Assembly (NCBI GenBank): GCA_017415995.1
Contig: JAFQDN010000056.1
Coordinates: forward strand, 1-57,086
DNA: 57,086 bases
Origin: Akkermansia sp.
GTDB taxonomy: Bacteria; Verrucomicrobiota; Verrucomicrobiia; Verrucomicrobiales; Akkermansiaceae
Reading direction: 5' to 3'
Shown: one piece after another, positions 44,379 through 53,380 of the stretch
How positions within the stretch are numbered: the stretch's first letter is position 1
How the letters are laid out: the number at the start of each line of letters is the position of its first letter
Translations under genes and position numbers: made by a program
The notes under the pieces: model-generated
Seen by the model: the letters and a program-made list of their open reading frames with translations, nothing else
Told to the model about the DNA's origin: nothing
Database searches by the model: none

Positions 44379-45132
44379 GGGAATGGTGATATAAGAGTTC
44401 GCTTAAACGGGAGGAAAGCATCGCAACGGAAATGTCCCGTTGCACCATATTGCCGACTACCAGTGAAACGGTGCCGGTCTCCTCGGATACGACAATAACA
44501 ACGGCATCCGACAATTCAGCAACACCGATGCCGGCACGATGTCGCAGCCCCAGAGAACGATCCTTCAGTTCCTTATTCGTCACCGGGAAAATACACCCCG
44601 CTGCAACCACTCGCTCGCTGTTGATAACAGCAGCGCCATCATGCAGCAATGTTTTAGGATGAAAAATCGTACCCAACAGCTCGCGCGTGCAAATGGCATC
44701 CAGTTTTGTACCGGTTTTCACATATTCCGACAAACGGTTGCTGCGGCATATGGCAATGAGCGCACCAAAGCGCTTGCTGACTAAGTAGGAAACGGAATCG
44801 CATACGCGAGCCACAAAATCAGAGTTCTCGGAACGATTCAAAAAAAAGCGACGGAACCCACGGTGTGAGCCCAATTTGGCCAACGCCGTGCGCAATTCAG
44901 GCTGAAAAAGCACAACCAGCAACAAACCCGGTTCATACAAACTACTCACCAAGCTTTGGAGCACCGTGGCGCGAGAAAGCTCCAAAATTGCAGCACCTAC
45001 TACCACAATAGCTACCAAGCCACCTAAAATGGCAGCTGCGCGAGAATCCTTAAATGCGCGGTACAGCTGGTAGAATACAATCCAGATGACCGAAATCTCA
45101 AAAACAGCCCTCAGAAGATAGAAAAAGTCCAT
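44347..45132 (-). CDS. cdaA: Diadenylate cyclase CdaA (c-di-AMP synthase)
   Basis: Makes cyclic di-AMP from two ATP. The 261-residue protein has three N-terminal membrane helices (~residues 5-75) and a DAC domain with LLHDGAAVI (DGA motif near residue 164) and GLRHRAGIG (RHR motif near 196). c-di-AMP controls osmolyte and potassium uptake and envelope strength in many bacteria. The neighbouring CdaR homologue is reduced to its anchor. No glmM follows, unlike the cda operons of Firmicutes. hemB lies 28 bases upstream, in the same orientation. Confidence 0.93.
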   Translation of the reverse strand: MDFFYLLRAVFEISVIWIVFYQLYRAFKDSRAAAILGGLVAIVVVGAAILELSRATVLQSLVSSLYEPGLLLVVLFQPELRTALAKLGSHRGFRRFFLNRSENSDFVARVCDSVSYLVSKRFGALIAICRSNRLSEYVKTGTKLDAICTRELLGTIFHPKTLLHDGAAVINSERVVAAGCIFPVTNKELKDRSLGLRHRAGIGVAELSDAVVIVVSEETGTVSLVVGNMVQRDISVAMLSSRLSELLYHHSHVGQDNKSAE

Positions 45133-45160
45133 ATATGCGAGTATGCTTTAATCAATACCT

Positions 45161-46162
45161 TCAGGCGTTATCCTCCGCAAGCCAGCGCGCTACTTGCGGT
45201 GCAGCATAGGTCAGAATCATATCTGCGCCGGCACGCCGGATTGACAATAACGCCTCCAACATACAGCTGCGCTCATCCAACCAACCGGATGCAGCAGCGG
45301 ATTTTATCATCAAGTATTCACCGCTCACATGGTATGCCGCTATGGGCAAATGGGTTGCTGCACGCAATGCAGCTATCACATCCAAATACAATGTAGCAGG
45401 CTTAACCATCAGCATATCAGCCCCCTCAGCCACGTCGGCAGCTGCTTCCCGCAATGCTTCCCGGCAATTGGCAGGGTCCATCTGGTAGGTCTTTTTGTCT
45501 CCGAACTTAGGCGCGCTGCCCAACGCACCACGGAATGGACCATAATAGGCGGAGGCGTACTTTGCCGTGTAACTGAGGATGGACACGCTCGTATAGCCTT
45601 CAGAATCCAACGCGGCGCGTATGGCAGCCACTCGTCCATCCATCATATCACTGGGTGAAATAATGTCCGCTCCGGCACGGGCATGGCACAAGGCTTGTCG
45701 GCATAAGGCTTCCACCGTCTCATCATTCAGGATTTCATAGCCGCCGTTATCGTACTCCCGTACAATGCCGTCCTGCCCGTATGTGTTGAACGGATCCAGA
45801 GCTACATCGGTCATTACCAACAGGTCCGGCACCTTCGCCTTAATTGCGGCAATAGCAGTAGGTACAACGCCTTCCGGATTCCAAGCCTCCGTTCCCGCGC
45901 CGTCTTTCTTTTCTTCCGGAACAACGGCAAATAAATCCACACAGCGTATCCCGAGCTCATATAATTGCGCGCATTGCTCCGCAATATCAGCCACGCACCA
46001 ACGTGTACACCCCGGCAGCGACTCTATCGGCGTACTCTCCTCTCCTTCCTGCACAAACATGGGGTATATCAAATGTGCAGCTGTAAGCTCCGTCTCACGC
46101 ATCAACCCCCGCATGGCGACTGTCTTTCTATTGCGGCGAGGGCGTATCGGTATATTCATCAT
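45161..46162 (-). CDS. hemB: Porphobilinogen synthase (delta-aminolevulinate dehydratase)
   Basis: Condenses two 5-aminolevulinate molecules in tetrapyrrole synthesis. The 333-residue protein has the Schiff-base lysines in YTAKYASAYYGPFR (near 197) and MVKPATLYLD (near 251), with TDVALDPFNTYGQDG at the metal/activator region. TDVALDPFNTYGQDG lacks the multiple Cys of zinc enzymes, pointing to a Mg2+-type enzyme. It overlaps aroK by four bases (ATGA). Confidence 0.94.
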   Translation of the reverse strand: MMNIPIRPRRNRKTVAMRGLMRETELTAAHLIYPMFVQEGEESTPIESLPGCTRWCVADIAEQCAQLYELGIRCVDLFAVVPEEKKDGAGTEAWNPEGVVPTAIAAIKAKVPDLLVMTDVALDPFNTYGQDGIVREYDNGGYEILNDETVEALCRQALCHARAGADIISPSDMMDGRVAAIRAALDSEGYTSVSILSYTAKYASAYYGPFRGALGSAPKFGDKKTYQMDPANCREALREAAADVAEGADMLMVKPATLYLDVIAALRAATHLPIAAYHVSGEYLMIKSAAASGWLDERSCMLEALLSIRRAGADMILTYAAPQVARWLAEDNA

Positions 46163-46758
46163 GACTGTTCCTCCGGCTTTTCTCGGTTCGTATTACTATC
46201 TGCAAAATACGCCTTAGCTCCGGCATGCACTGCCTCAACAACACTAAGGACATCCAGACTGCTGGTTTCTACATACAAATCACAGATTTCAGAATAGAGG
46301 GCGCGGCGTTCTTCCTGTAAACGTTCCAAGATTTCTCGGCGGTTTTCACTGCTCAACAAGGGACGGTTATTGGCGCGTGATGTGCGTTCTATCAAAGAAT
46401 CCACCGTTACGTCAAACCACACCACATAGCCCATTTTGCTCAGTAGGCGGCGGTTCTCAGCCCTCAGCACCACACCACCTCCTGTTGATATAATAGTTGC
46501 CCCGCAAGTATTCCCGGGGGAAGCTTCCAAATAGCGCAGCAATGCCGTTTCCAGAGCGCGGAAACGGCTTTCTCCATCCTCCCGAAAAATATCGGCTATA
46601 CTCTTACCGATTTGCTCCTCAATGACCGAATCCATATCTAACAAAGGCAATCCGGTCAATTTACTGAGTTCTTTTCCGACCGTAGTCTTCCCGCTCCCCA
46701 TCATTCCGATGAGGATGATGGGGCGTCCGTGAGTATCTATGGGACGACTGTAGGACAT
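46159..46758 (-). CDS. aroK: Shikimate kinase
   Basis: Phosphorylates shikimate, feeding AroA. The 199-residue protein has the P-loop GMMGSGKTT (about 17-25), LDMDSVIEEQIG with the substrate-binding Asp, and FREDGESRFRALE. STGGGVVLRAENR holds the GGG shikimate loop, and the lid is RANNRPLL. A ~20-residue polar C-terminal tail extends past the normal end. First gene of the aroK-hemB-cdaA-bioD minus-strand run. Confidence 0.93.
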   Translation of the reverse strand: MSYSRPIDTHGRPIILIGMMGSGKTTVGKELSKLTGLPLLDMDSVIEEQIGKSIADIFREDGESRFRALETALLRYLEASPGNTCGATIISTGGGVVLRAENRRLLSKMGYVVWFDVTVDSLIERTSRANNRPLLSSENRREILERLQEERRALYSEICDLYVETSSLDVLSVVEAVHAGAKAYFADSNTNREKPEEQS

Positions 46759-46861
46759 GGATACAGATTCGGTCTCAACAGCTCCGGCTACTTGCCGGAA
46801 GTCGTTTCAACGCGCGGTAATCATAGCACATTTGAGGCAGGTTGACAAGCGCAAGAGTCAA

Positions 46862-48265
46862 TCAGCGTGAACTTTTTACCAACTTCGGGAAGAAGCACCA
46901 CGATTTACTGGTAACGATGGCTTTGTATGTTTTATCGGCATGCTCAGCCACACGAATGTTAGTCTGCGCATCCACACGCGGGTTAATAGCCTTGGCAAAA
47001 CTCATATACACCTCTGCGGCAGAGGTATCCGGCTTGGCGGACTCATTTCCCAAAGCAGCTATCCCGGCCATAATGGCATAGGCATATACGGAGCCGGAGG
47101 CAGCATCGTCAGACAAGGCATCCAGCGCCTTCCTCATGTCAGGTTTAATGGAACCGGCACCGTTGAAGTAGATGCTGGCCAAGGCCTGATTTACCCACAG
47201 CGCACCGCGATCGCGAGCCTCTTTCAGCATAGACATGCCCTGCTCTTCATCCCGCTTGCAACCAACCCCGAGAACCATACAATAGCCTACTCCGGCACTG
47301 CCTTCAGCCAACCCGCATTTGTGGGCATACTCAAATAGGCGATAAATACGCTCCGGAGGCGCATCTTTGAGCTCACCGTTAGCGTACGCCATGGCAATGG
47401 CGGAAGCAGCCTCCGGAGAGGACAGCATGGCAGCAATGGCCAGATTTTTATACGCCTCCTGCGCATTCGGTTTCAAGCCCAGTTGTTGAGATACATCCAG
47501 CGAATCCGCACGTTGCAAAAGAACACCATACAGGTACATGGCCATGACATTGTGCCGTTCAACAGCAAGTTGAAGATGCCTGGCAGCCTTGGCGGGGTTC
47601 TTCTCTGTCTGACTCAGCAAATACGGAGCCGTGTTGCTACCGTGTTCTTCCGCCAGCAACATCCACCTCAGAGCCTCGGCCTCGGATGTTTGCGCACCGG
47701 CCACCAGCTCTTCCAAATAATAATTGCCTTTTTTAAGCTCCGATACCACCTCCGGGGCATTCAGTTTAGATGGTTCCAAACGCCCGCTTTGCAAGAGGTA
47801 CAACGCACGTGCTTTTCTGTTACCACTTTTGCAAGCTTCCATTAACCAAGCTTTTGCCTCGTTTTCCTGCTCCGCCAAAGACATTTGTGAGAGCAGCACC
47901 ATTGCCGGCACATACTTAGCTTCGGCGGCTACTTTCAGCTTATCCAAGAGGCGCTTAAATGCTGCCTTATCATTGCTGACAAAGGGTATATTATACATGC
48001 ATACCCACGTAATGGCAGCGGCATTTCCTTGCTTGGCAGCGGCCTGCATCATCGGCAGCAATGCGGTTTCATCCCCTGTGCCTTCTAAGACAACGCGCGC
48101 TGCCTCATAAAAATCCTCATCATTGGTTTTCACCATCGCATCCAACACCTGAGCCAGCCGGGCCTCAACCGTCTGCGGAACTCCGGCGGTTGCTCCGGCT
48201 GCTTCCTGCACCATAGCGCCAACACCGCTCAGCAATATCATGCTCAGTAAAGATAACTTTGTCAT
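46862..48265 (-). CDS. Secreted Sel1-repeat protein
   Basis: A 467-residue protein from ATG 48265, which gives a signal peptide (MTKLSLLSMILLSGVGAMV, cut near AAGA). Start 48304 would add 13 atypical residues. The body is a solenoid of Sel1/TPR-like helical pairs with the typical A-x3-L-G-x2-Y pattern, for example AAIAMAYANGELKDAP-type repeats, EGSAGVGYCMVLGVG and ASIYFNGAGSIKPD. Such proteins scaffold protein complexes in the envelope. No enzymatic motif. It stands alone on the minus strand. Confidence 0.8.
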   Translation of the reverse strand: MTKLSLLSMILLSGVGAMVQEAAGATAGVPQTVEARLAQVLDAMVKTNDEDFYEAARVVLEGTGDETALLPMMQAAAKQGNAAAITWVCMYNIPFVSNDKAAFKRLLDKLKVAAEAKYVPAMVLLSQMSLAEQENEAKAWLMEACKSGNRKARALYLLQSGRLEPSKLNAPEVVSELKKGNYYLEELVAGAQTSEAEALRWMLLAEEHGSNTAPYLLSQTEKNPAKAARHLQLAVERHNVMAMYLYGVLLQRADSLDVSQQLGLKPNAQEAYKNLAIAAMLSSPEAASAIAMAYANGELKDAPPERIYRLFEYAHKCGLAEGSAGVGYCMVLGVGCKRDEEQGMSMLKEARDRGALWVNQALASIYFNGAGSIKPDMRKALDALSDDAASGSVYAYAIMAGIAALGNESAKPDTSAAEVYMSFAKAINPRVDAQTNIRVAEHADKTYKAIVTSKSWCFFPKLVKSSR

Positions 48266-48364
48266 GCGCTTATTATATTCAACGCAATCCCTGCTTGCAA
48301 GCATTTTCTATTGAGCACTGCACCTCAACGTTCTATTTTTCAGACTGATTCTATCTTTTTTTTC

Positions 48365-48392
48365 TTGACAATAACACCTGTCAATGTAGAAT
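48365..48392 (+). promoter_or_regulatory. Sigma-70-type promoter of the lipoprotein pair
   Basis: Perfect TTGACA (48365-48370), 16-bp spacer, TAGAAT (48387-48392). This is among the best promoters in the window, and the ~60-base leader differs from the near-leaderless units elsewhere. Confidence 0.75.
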
Positions 48393-48462
48393 AAATTGCA
48401 ATCGGATACGCAGGTTCGCCCTGTCCCGTATCCCGTTTACTCCAATCAAATTATTCACTGAT

Positions 48463-48873
48463 ATGAAGATAAAAAACATTTTGCAACTGGCTGTGGCAAC
48501 AGCAGCTGTCTTATTTGTGAGTGCCTGCTCTCCGAACAATGAGAAACTCACAGAAGAATACACGGAACTTTTTGAAGAAGCTGCCGAAGTTCTGAAAGAC
48601 TGCGACAGTCCGGATGATATTACGGATACCGTCGAGGACATGAATGACCTTACGGAGAAGATGGTCAAACTCCGCTACAAAGTCATGTCCAACAAGAATG
48701 CTCTTGCCGCAGAAGCCAATGCAACGATGACAGAAGATAAGGATGACGAACTGGATGAAGCTCGCGACATCGCCCGTCAAAAGTTTGCAGACGGCGTACA
48801 ACATGTGGAACCGTACAAGTCCGAAGTACTTAACGCTTCCATTAAAGCATTCAAAAAAGCATCCTCATTCTGA
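48463..48873 (+). CDS. Small lipoprotein A of unknown function
   Basis: A 136-residue protein with a lipoprotein signal (MKIKNILQLAVATAAVLF, lipobox VSAC). The mature part is acidic and helical (Glu/Asp/Lys-rich), with DCDSPDDITDTVEDMNDL early on and a basic end. It resembles the next gene product in signal, length, an early Cys followed by an acidic D-D segment, and helical content, so the two are probably diverged duplicates. No catalytic motif or known family is recognised. Confidence 0.7.
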   Translation: MKIKNILQLAVATAAVLFVSACSPNNEKLTEEYTELFEEAAEVLKDCDSPDDITDTVEDMNDLTEKMVKLRYKVMSNKNALAAEANATMTEDKDDELDEARDIARQKFADGVQHVEPYKSEVLNASIKAFKKASSF

Positions 48874-48900
48874 TAAAAACGCTTTACCTACATAACAGCA

Positions 48901-49386
48901 ATGAAAGCCATCAATTTACTCACATTTGCCGCAGTTCCGGCAATTTGCATCAGCCTTAACTCCTGCTCCCGTGACTACAACGGTTATTTGGAGGCAGCAA
49001 CAAACATCTCCAAGGACGCAGCGGAAGAACTCAACGCATGCAACTCCATTGAAGATGCAGACGATACGGCGGACGCCATCGTCAAGCTTGCCAAGAAAAT
49101 GGAAGAACTGTACAAGGATTACGGCATCAATTACCAAGACAAACAGCTTGCTGAAATTCTTGACCCTGAAAAATCGGAAGAAGCACAGCGGCTTGCCATG
49201 GAAGTGAAAATGAAAGAGATGATTGCCGTTCAGAAAGCTTACCAAGCTTCCAATACTCATTGGGAAGCTGCTCTTAAGCGCATCTCTGACCACGAGCAAC
49301 TCCGCAAACATAATTACCTGAACTATGCCATCAATCGCTTCAACAGAGCATACGGCAAGTTCTGCAGCAACGGGGATATGCTCTGA
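48901..49386 (+). CDS. Small lipoprotein B, likely paralogue of A
   Basis: A 161-residue protein with lipobox LNSC after a short hydrophobic signal. It has ACNSIEDADDTADAIVKLAKKMEEL, matching lipoprotein A's DCDSPDDITDTVEDMNDLTEKM in position and pattern. The rest is helical and charged. It lies 27 bases after gene A and shares its promoter. The role is unknown. Confidence 0.7.
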   Translation: MKAINLLTFAAVPAICISLNSCSRDYNGYLEAATNISKDAAEELNACNSIEDADDTADAIVKLAKKMEELYKDYGINYQDKQLAEILDPEKSEEAQRLAMEVKMKEMIAVQKAYQASNTHWEAALKRISDHEQLRKHNYLNYAINRFNRAYGKFCSNGDML

Positions 49387-49413
49387 TAAACAAGCTTGTT
49401 CCCACTCATCCTA

Positions 49414-49450
49414 AAAAGCAGGCGTCATTCTCTCTCTGAGGATGACGCCT
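49414..49450 (-). terminator. Hairpin terminator of the transglutaminase gene
   Basis: A 9-bp stem (49420-49428 with 49442-49450) is followed on the minus strand by a T-run (opposite 49413-49417). It lies between convergent genes. Confidence 0.6.
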
Positions 49451-49481
49451 CTTGCATTACCTCAAGCTACCCCGCGCCACA

Positions 49482-50588
49482 TCAGTGCCGGAAAGTGCAG
49501 TAAATGGCGGCGCGACACGCTTTATCCACGGCAATGGCTCGCAATGCAGAAGAGCCGGCGCGGTCTGCAACTTCTTTCACGCGGCGGTATACCTCATCAT
49601 CTGAGCTACAGGCGCGCAACTCGTCAATATACACAGTATCACTCCATTCACCGCTGCGAGCCGCTCCTCGTGCCCACTGTAACATTTGGTCAATGGTGCC
49701 GAAACGGCGACCATTGCGGTACGGATAATACCAAGCATCGGAGTGGGCGGCGGGAACTGAACCACGGCTCCAACTGTGATTGACGGCAATCATGGAGTCC
49801 GTCATCCCGAAATACGCGTGCAAGACCCTGCCCTTACGGTCCGGTTTGGGGTCGTTGTAGGTGGGGTCCACATGGGACCAAACTCCGTTAATCCGCACGG
49901 CATTCCAAATGTGCTCCACACCATCCGCACGCCCGATGATAAAACGATTCTCAATACCGGCCATGCTTAACAATAAGCCGTATGTGTGAGCATAGCCATC
50001 ACACACGGCACGGGAATCGTTCAACAACAGAGTTACCGCATCAGCTCGCGCGGCATTGCCCAAAGAGGAATCATAGCGGGCGTGCAATGCAATGTAATCA
50101 TGTAACGCAAGTGCCCGTTCATATTCCGTGCTATGGGTGGCTGTTACGGTTGCAACAATCTGCTGTGCCTTTTGAAGCGCTTTTTTGCTGCGACTGTTCA
50201 AGCCCTCTCGTATTTTCGGATTCTGCAAAGCGTGCAACAACAACACATAATCGGAGTATTCCGGATAAAAACTCACAATCTTGCCCTTGGTATCAGTCTG
50301 CATGGCTACCGCTAACCCGGTATCAAACATCGCCTGAGTCAGTTGCGAAGCCTCAGCAGAGGCATTGGCTGCATAATTCAACTGTACTCGTATAACAGGG
50401 GCCATTTTATCCAAACAAGAGCAACAATGCCGCAATGCTTGGGCTCTGCTTGACATGGGCGATACCCCTACCTCTGCCGTTATGCTGTCCGTTTTGGACG
50501 ATACGGAAGCCAATGGCATCGCGTGGTCAGCACAACTGTACAGAAATGGCGAAATCGCAACAAGCACAAACATCGGCAGTGTCTTCAT
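49482..50588 (-). CDS. Transglutaminase-like lipoprotein
   Basis: A 368-residue protein with a lipoprotein signal (MKTLPMFVLVAISPFLYSC, Cys19). The C-terminal ~200 residues hold a transglutaminase-like protease core: catalytic Cys in SRAVCDGYAHTY (near 193), His in EHIWNAV (near 224) and Asp in HVDPTY. This triad is found in cell-envelope peptidases as well as true cross-linkers. The N-terminal half is helical and unassigned. Its place in the envelope suggests work on surface proteins or peptides. Confidence 0.83.
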   Translation of the reverse strand: MKTLPMFVLVAISPFLYSCADHAMPLASVSSKTDSITAEVGVSPMSSRAQALRHCCSCLDKMAPVIRVQLNYAANASAEASQLTQAMFDTGLAVAMQTDTKGKIVSFYPEYSDYVLLLHALQNPKIREGLNSRSKKALQKAQQIVATVTATHSTEYERALALHDYIALHARYDSSLGNAARADAVTLLLNDSRAVCDGYAHTYGLLLSMAGIENRFIIGRADGVEHIWNAVRINGVWSHVDPTYNDPKPDRKGRVLHAYFGMTDSMIAVNHSWSRGSVPAAHSDAWYYPYRNGRRFGTIDQMLQWARGAARSGEWSDTVYIDELRACSSDDEVYRRVKEVADRAGSSALRAIAVDKACRAAIYCTFRH

Positions 50589-50683
50589 GACTCAGAACTG
50601 TAGCAAATTGCCCGCCTCCTGTAAAGTCCGTAATTAGCCAGCAAGGCATATTGAGCTTGAAAAACGACGTCGGCGGTGATAAA

Positions 50684-52003
50684 ATGGCGCTCATGAGCTC
50701 CCCGGGAATGATACAGGGCATGAAACAAAGCATGGTGGCAGCCCCCGCAATGCAGATGTTCATGCATGCTCTGCAAGCCAATACCGAGGAACTGGAGGAA
50801 CTGGTAAACCAAACTCTTGCTAAAAACCCTGCACTGGAAGACCGTAGAGCAGAGAGAGCGGATGAGGTCTCCCTCAAAGAATATGACTCGCGCGCGTCAC
50901 AGAAACATGATTTCTTGCTGGATAGCCAAACTACGACGCAAACGCTGGGCGAATATCTGGAAGAGCAAATCCGCCAAAGCGCCCTGCCCGCAAAAATTGA
51001 GCAAGCAGCCCTCTGCATTATTCCGTATCTGAATCACCGTGGTTTTTTATCGGAGGCAGAGCCGTCCATTTGCAAGGAGTTGAATATCACCCCCGAGCTT
51101 TTCAGACGCGCCAAACGCGCTATTCAGGATTTGGATCCCCCGGGGGTGGGTGCAGAAGACTTACGCGAAAGTTTAATCCTGCAATTGCGCAGAGCCGGTG
51201 AAAAACGGGGCTTACCCATGCTGCTGCTTCAACACCATTGGGAGGCGCTCATAAAACACCGATACGCCAAAGTTGCAGACTTATTGGAAGTGGAGGAAGA
51301 AGCCGTACGCATTGCAGCAGCTCGTATTGCCAGGCTGAATCCGGATCCCGGCAGCCGTTTTTCACGCGTGGAGATGAATGTTATCACTCCGGATATTGTG
51401 GTGGAAACCGACGGAGATGACATCATTGTGTCCCTCACGCCTCAATCCAGCCCGCAATTAGCACTCTCCTCCGAATACCGGGAAATGATGGCGCAACACG
51501 CGGATAACAAAGAGGTACGGCAATTCCTCAGCAAATGCTTCCGTGACGGCAGAGACTTCCTGCGGATTCTCGACGACAGAAAAAACACCATTCTCACGGT
51601 TGCTCAAGCCATCTGCGATTATCAAAAAGCATTTTTCTTTGAGGGTAAAGCTGCATTACGCCCGCTAAAAATGGAGGAAATCGCCACTAAAACCGGTTTG
51701 CACACATCCACCGTATCGCGAGCCGTACGAGGAAAATACCTGAAATGTGCATTCGGCGTATCGGAGTTGCGCAGTTTCTTCATTTCCGCAGTCGAGACCG
51801 ATGGCAACACAGAAACATCCTCCGAGGAGATTCGTCAAAAAATTTCCATGCTGATTGAGGATGAATCCCCCGCGGCCCCGTTATCGGATTCTGCCATTGC
51901 AGCTGCACTGGAGCAGCAAGGCATCCGCGTAGCCAGACGCACCGTAACAAAATACCGAGAGCAACTCAAAATTCTGCCGGCCTCGCTGAGGAAAAGGCGT
52001 TGA
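50684..52003 (+). CDS. rpoN: RNA polymerase sigma-54 factor
   Basis: A 439-residue sigma-54 from the ATG at 50684; an upstream TTG at 50651 would add atypical residues. Region I is GMKQSMVAAPAMQMFMHAL...ELEELVNQTLAKNP, the core-binding domain follows, and the RpoN box ARRTVTKYRE near residue 416 recognises the -24 element. It needs an AAA+ activator, none of which is in this window. The gene is followed by cmk, whose own promoter overlaps its end. No sigma-54-type -24/-12 site of quality was found near the genes here. Confidence 0.94.
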   Translation: MALMSSPGMIQGMKQSMVAAPAMQMFMHALQANTEELEELVNQTLAKNPALEDRRAERADEVSLKEYDSRASQKHDFLLDSQTTTQTLGEYLEEQIRQSALPAKIEQAALCIIPYLNHRGFLSEAEPSICKELNITPELFRRAKRAIQDLDPPGVGAEDLRESLILQLRRAGEKRGLPMLLLQHHWEALIKHRYAKVADLLEVEEEAVRIAAARIARLNPDPGSRFSRVEMNVITPDIVVETDGDDIIVSLTPQSSPQLALSSEYREMMAQHADNKEVRQFLSKCFRDGRDFLRILDDRKNTILTVAQAICDYQKAFFFEGKAALRPLKMEEIATKTGLHTSTVSRAVRGKYLKCAFGVSELRSFFISAVETDGNTETSSEEIRQKISMLIEDESPAAPLSDSAIAAALEQQGIRVARRTVTKYREQLKILPASLRKRR

Positions 52004-52009
52004 TTATGC

Positions 52010-52038
52010 TCGACAGCAGGCGGAGGATTGTGTATAAT
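52010..52038 (+). promoter_or_regulatory. Sigma-70-type promoter of cmk
   Basis: TCGACA (52010-52015), 17-bp spacer, perfect TATAAT (52033-52038). The predicted start is about three bases from the ATG at 52048 and excludes the in-frame TTG at 52000. Confidence 0.65.
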
Positions 52039-52047
52039 GCCGTGCGT

Positions 52048-52686
52048 ATGAATCCTCCTGCCATAGCTATCGACGGGCCTGCCGCTTCCGGTAAATCAAC
52101 AGTTGCAAAACTGATAGCCGGAGAGTTGGGCTATACCTTTATCAATACCGGAGCCATGTACCGAGCGGTTACATGGTACTGCATCAAGCAAGGAGTAAAC
52201 CCGGCTGATACGGCAGCCGTAATAGCTATGTTACCCGGCATTCCCCTTTCCTTCGGCAAAAACGGTTCCGTTTCCACCGTCATGTGTGAGGGTAAGGTAC
52301 TTACGGATGAGCTCACGGAAACCTCTACGAATGAGAACGTTTCCGTCATTGCAGCCATCCCGGAGGTTCGCGCTCTTCTCGTTGAAAAACAAAGGGAATA
52401 TAACCTGACGGAACCGGTGGTTATGGAAGGTCGCGACATCGGTACCGTTGTATTCCCGAACACACCGTTCAAGTATTTTGTAACAGCCTCCGAGGAGGTG
52501 CGCGCCGCGCGCCGCGCAGCCCAAGGACTCACGGATTCCATTGCTGAGCGTGACCGCAAGGATTCTGCACGTGCATGCGCTCCCCTGGTTAAGGCCGATG
52601 ATGCTCAACTTGTTGACACTTCAGATTTAAGCATTGAACAGGTAGTCGCCCATATCGTGGCGGATATTCGCAGCCGACTTCATTAA
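52048..52686 (+). CDS. cmk: Cytidylate kinase
   Basis: Phosphorylates CMP and dCMP. The 212-residue protein starts with the P-loop GPAASGKST (10-18), then INTGAMYRAVTWY, VVMEGRDIGTVVFPN and TASEEVRAARRA, all standard for bacterial CMP kinase. It leads a plus-strand group with plsC and recF. Start 52048 is set by the promoter position. Confidence 0.94.
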   Translation: MNPPAIAIDGPAASGKSTVAKLIAGELGYTFINTGAMYRAVTWYCIKQGVNPADTAAVIAMLPGIPLSFGKNGSVSTVMCEGKVLTDELTETSTNENVSVIAAIPEVRALLVEKQREYNLTEPVVMEGRDIGTVVFPNTPFKYFVTASEEVRAARRAAQGLTDSIAERDRKDSARACAPLVKADDAQLVDTSDLSIEQVVAHIVADIRSRLH

Positions 52687-52724
52687 CCAGCAACTCTTTT
52701 TTCTCTCTCTATTTTTTCAGCGCC

Positions 52725-53357
52725 ATGGCATTAAAAATGAACCCCATATACTTCTTGGGCTATCACCTTTTCAAGGGAATAGCAAAAGCTGGTTTCAACC
52801 TCAAAGTCATTAACAGAGAAAAACTGATAGATGGCGAGGCCTGCATCTATGTAGCCAACCACCAAAGTTTTTTGGATCCGCCCCTGATTGGCGTCATTTT
52901 TGAGAATCCCGTTCACTTTTTAGCGCGTAAAACACTGTTTGACCATTGGTTCATGAAGAAGGCATTGCCGCTTTGCCATGCCCTGCCCATTGACCAAAAG
53001 CGGCCGGACCCGGGCAGCATCCTGAAAGTCTTGCGCCATGTTCGAGGTGGTGGCAGCATTGTCATCTTCCCGGAGGGAGCGCGCTGTCCGGACGGCAAAA
53101 TTCATGACGCCATGCCCGGTATCGGTCTCATCCTGAGCAAGCTCGCAGGTATTCCCGTTCAGCCCTTGCGCATTGAGGGCGCCTATGATTGCCTCCCCAT
53201 TCACAGCAGCAAATTGCGCTTCCGCCCGATTTCCATTACCGTGGGTGACCCCATTCCCTTTACCGAAGAAGAGCTTAAAGCTCGCGGACGTGAAGCTCAG
53301 CTCAACATCGGCAAAAAGATTATGGACGCCATTAGGGCATTGCCCACGCAACCCTGA
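52725..53357 (+). CDS. plsC: 1-acylglycerol-3-phosphate acyltransferase
   Basis: A 210-residue PlsC-family acyltransferase making phosphatidic acid. It has NHQSFLDPP with the H-x4-D motif (His46), LARKTLF, and FPEGARC near residue 115 for glycerol-phosphate binding. A short N-terminal hydrophobic segment associates it with the membrane. The cmk-plsC order is common in bacteria. Confidence 0.92.
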   Translation: MALKMNPIYFLGYHLFKGIAKAGFNLKVINREKLIDGEACIYVANHQSFLDPPLIGVIFENPVHFLARKTLFDHWFMKKALPLCHALPIDQKRPDPGSILKVLRHVRGGGSIVIFPEGARCPDGKIHDAMPGIGLILSKLAGIPVQPLRIEGAYDCLPIHSSKLRFRPISITVGDPIPFTEEELKARGREAQLNIGKKIMDAIRALPTQP

Positions 53358-53380
53358 TTCCGCGCCGGTATACTCCGCAC

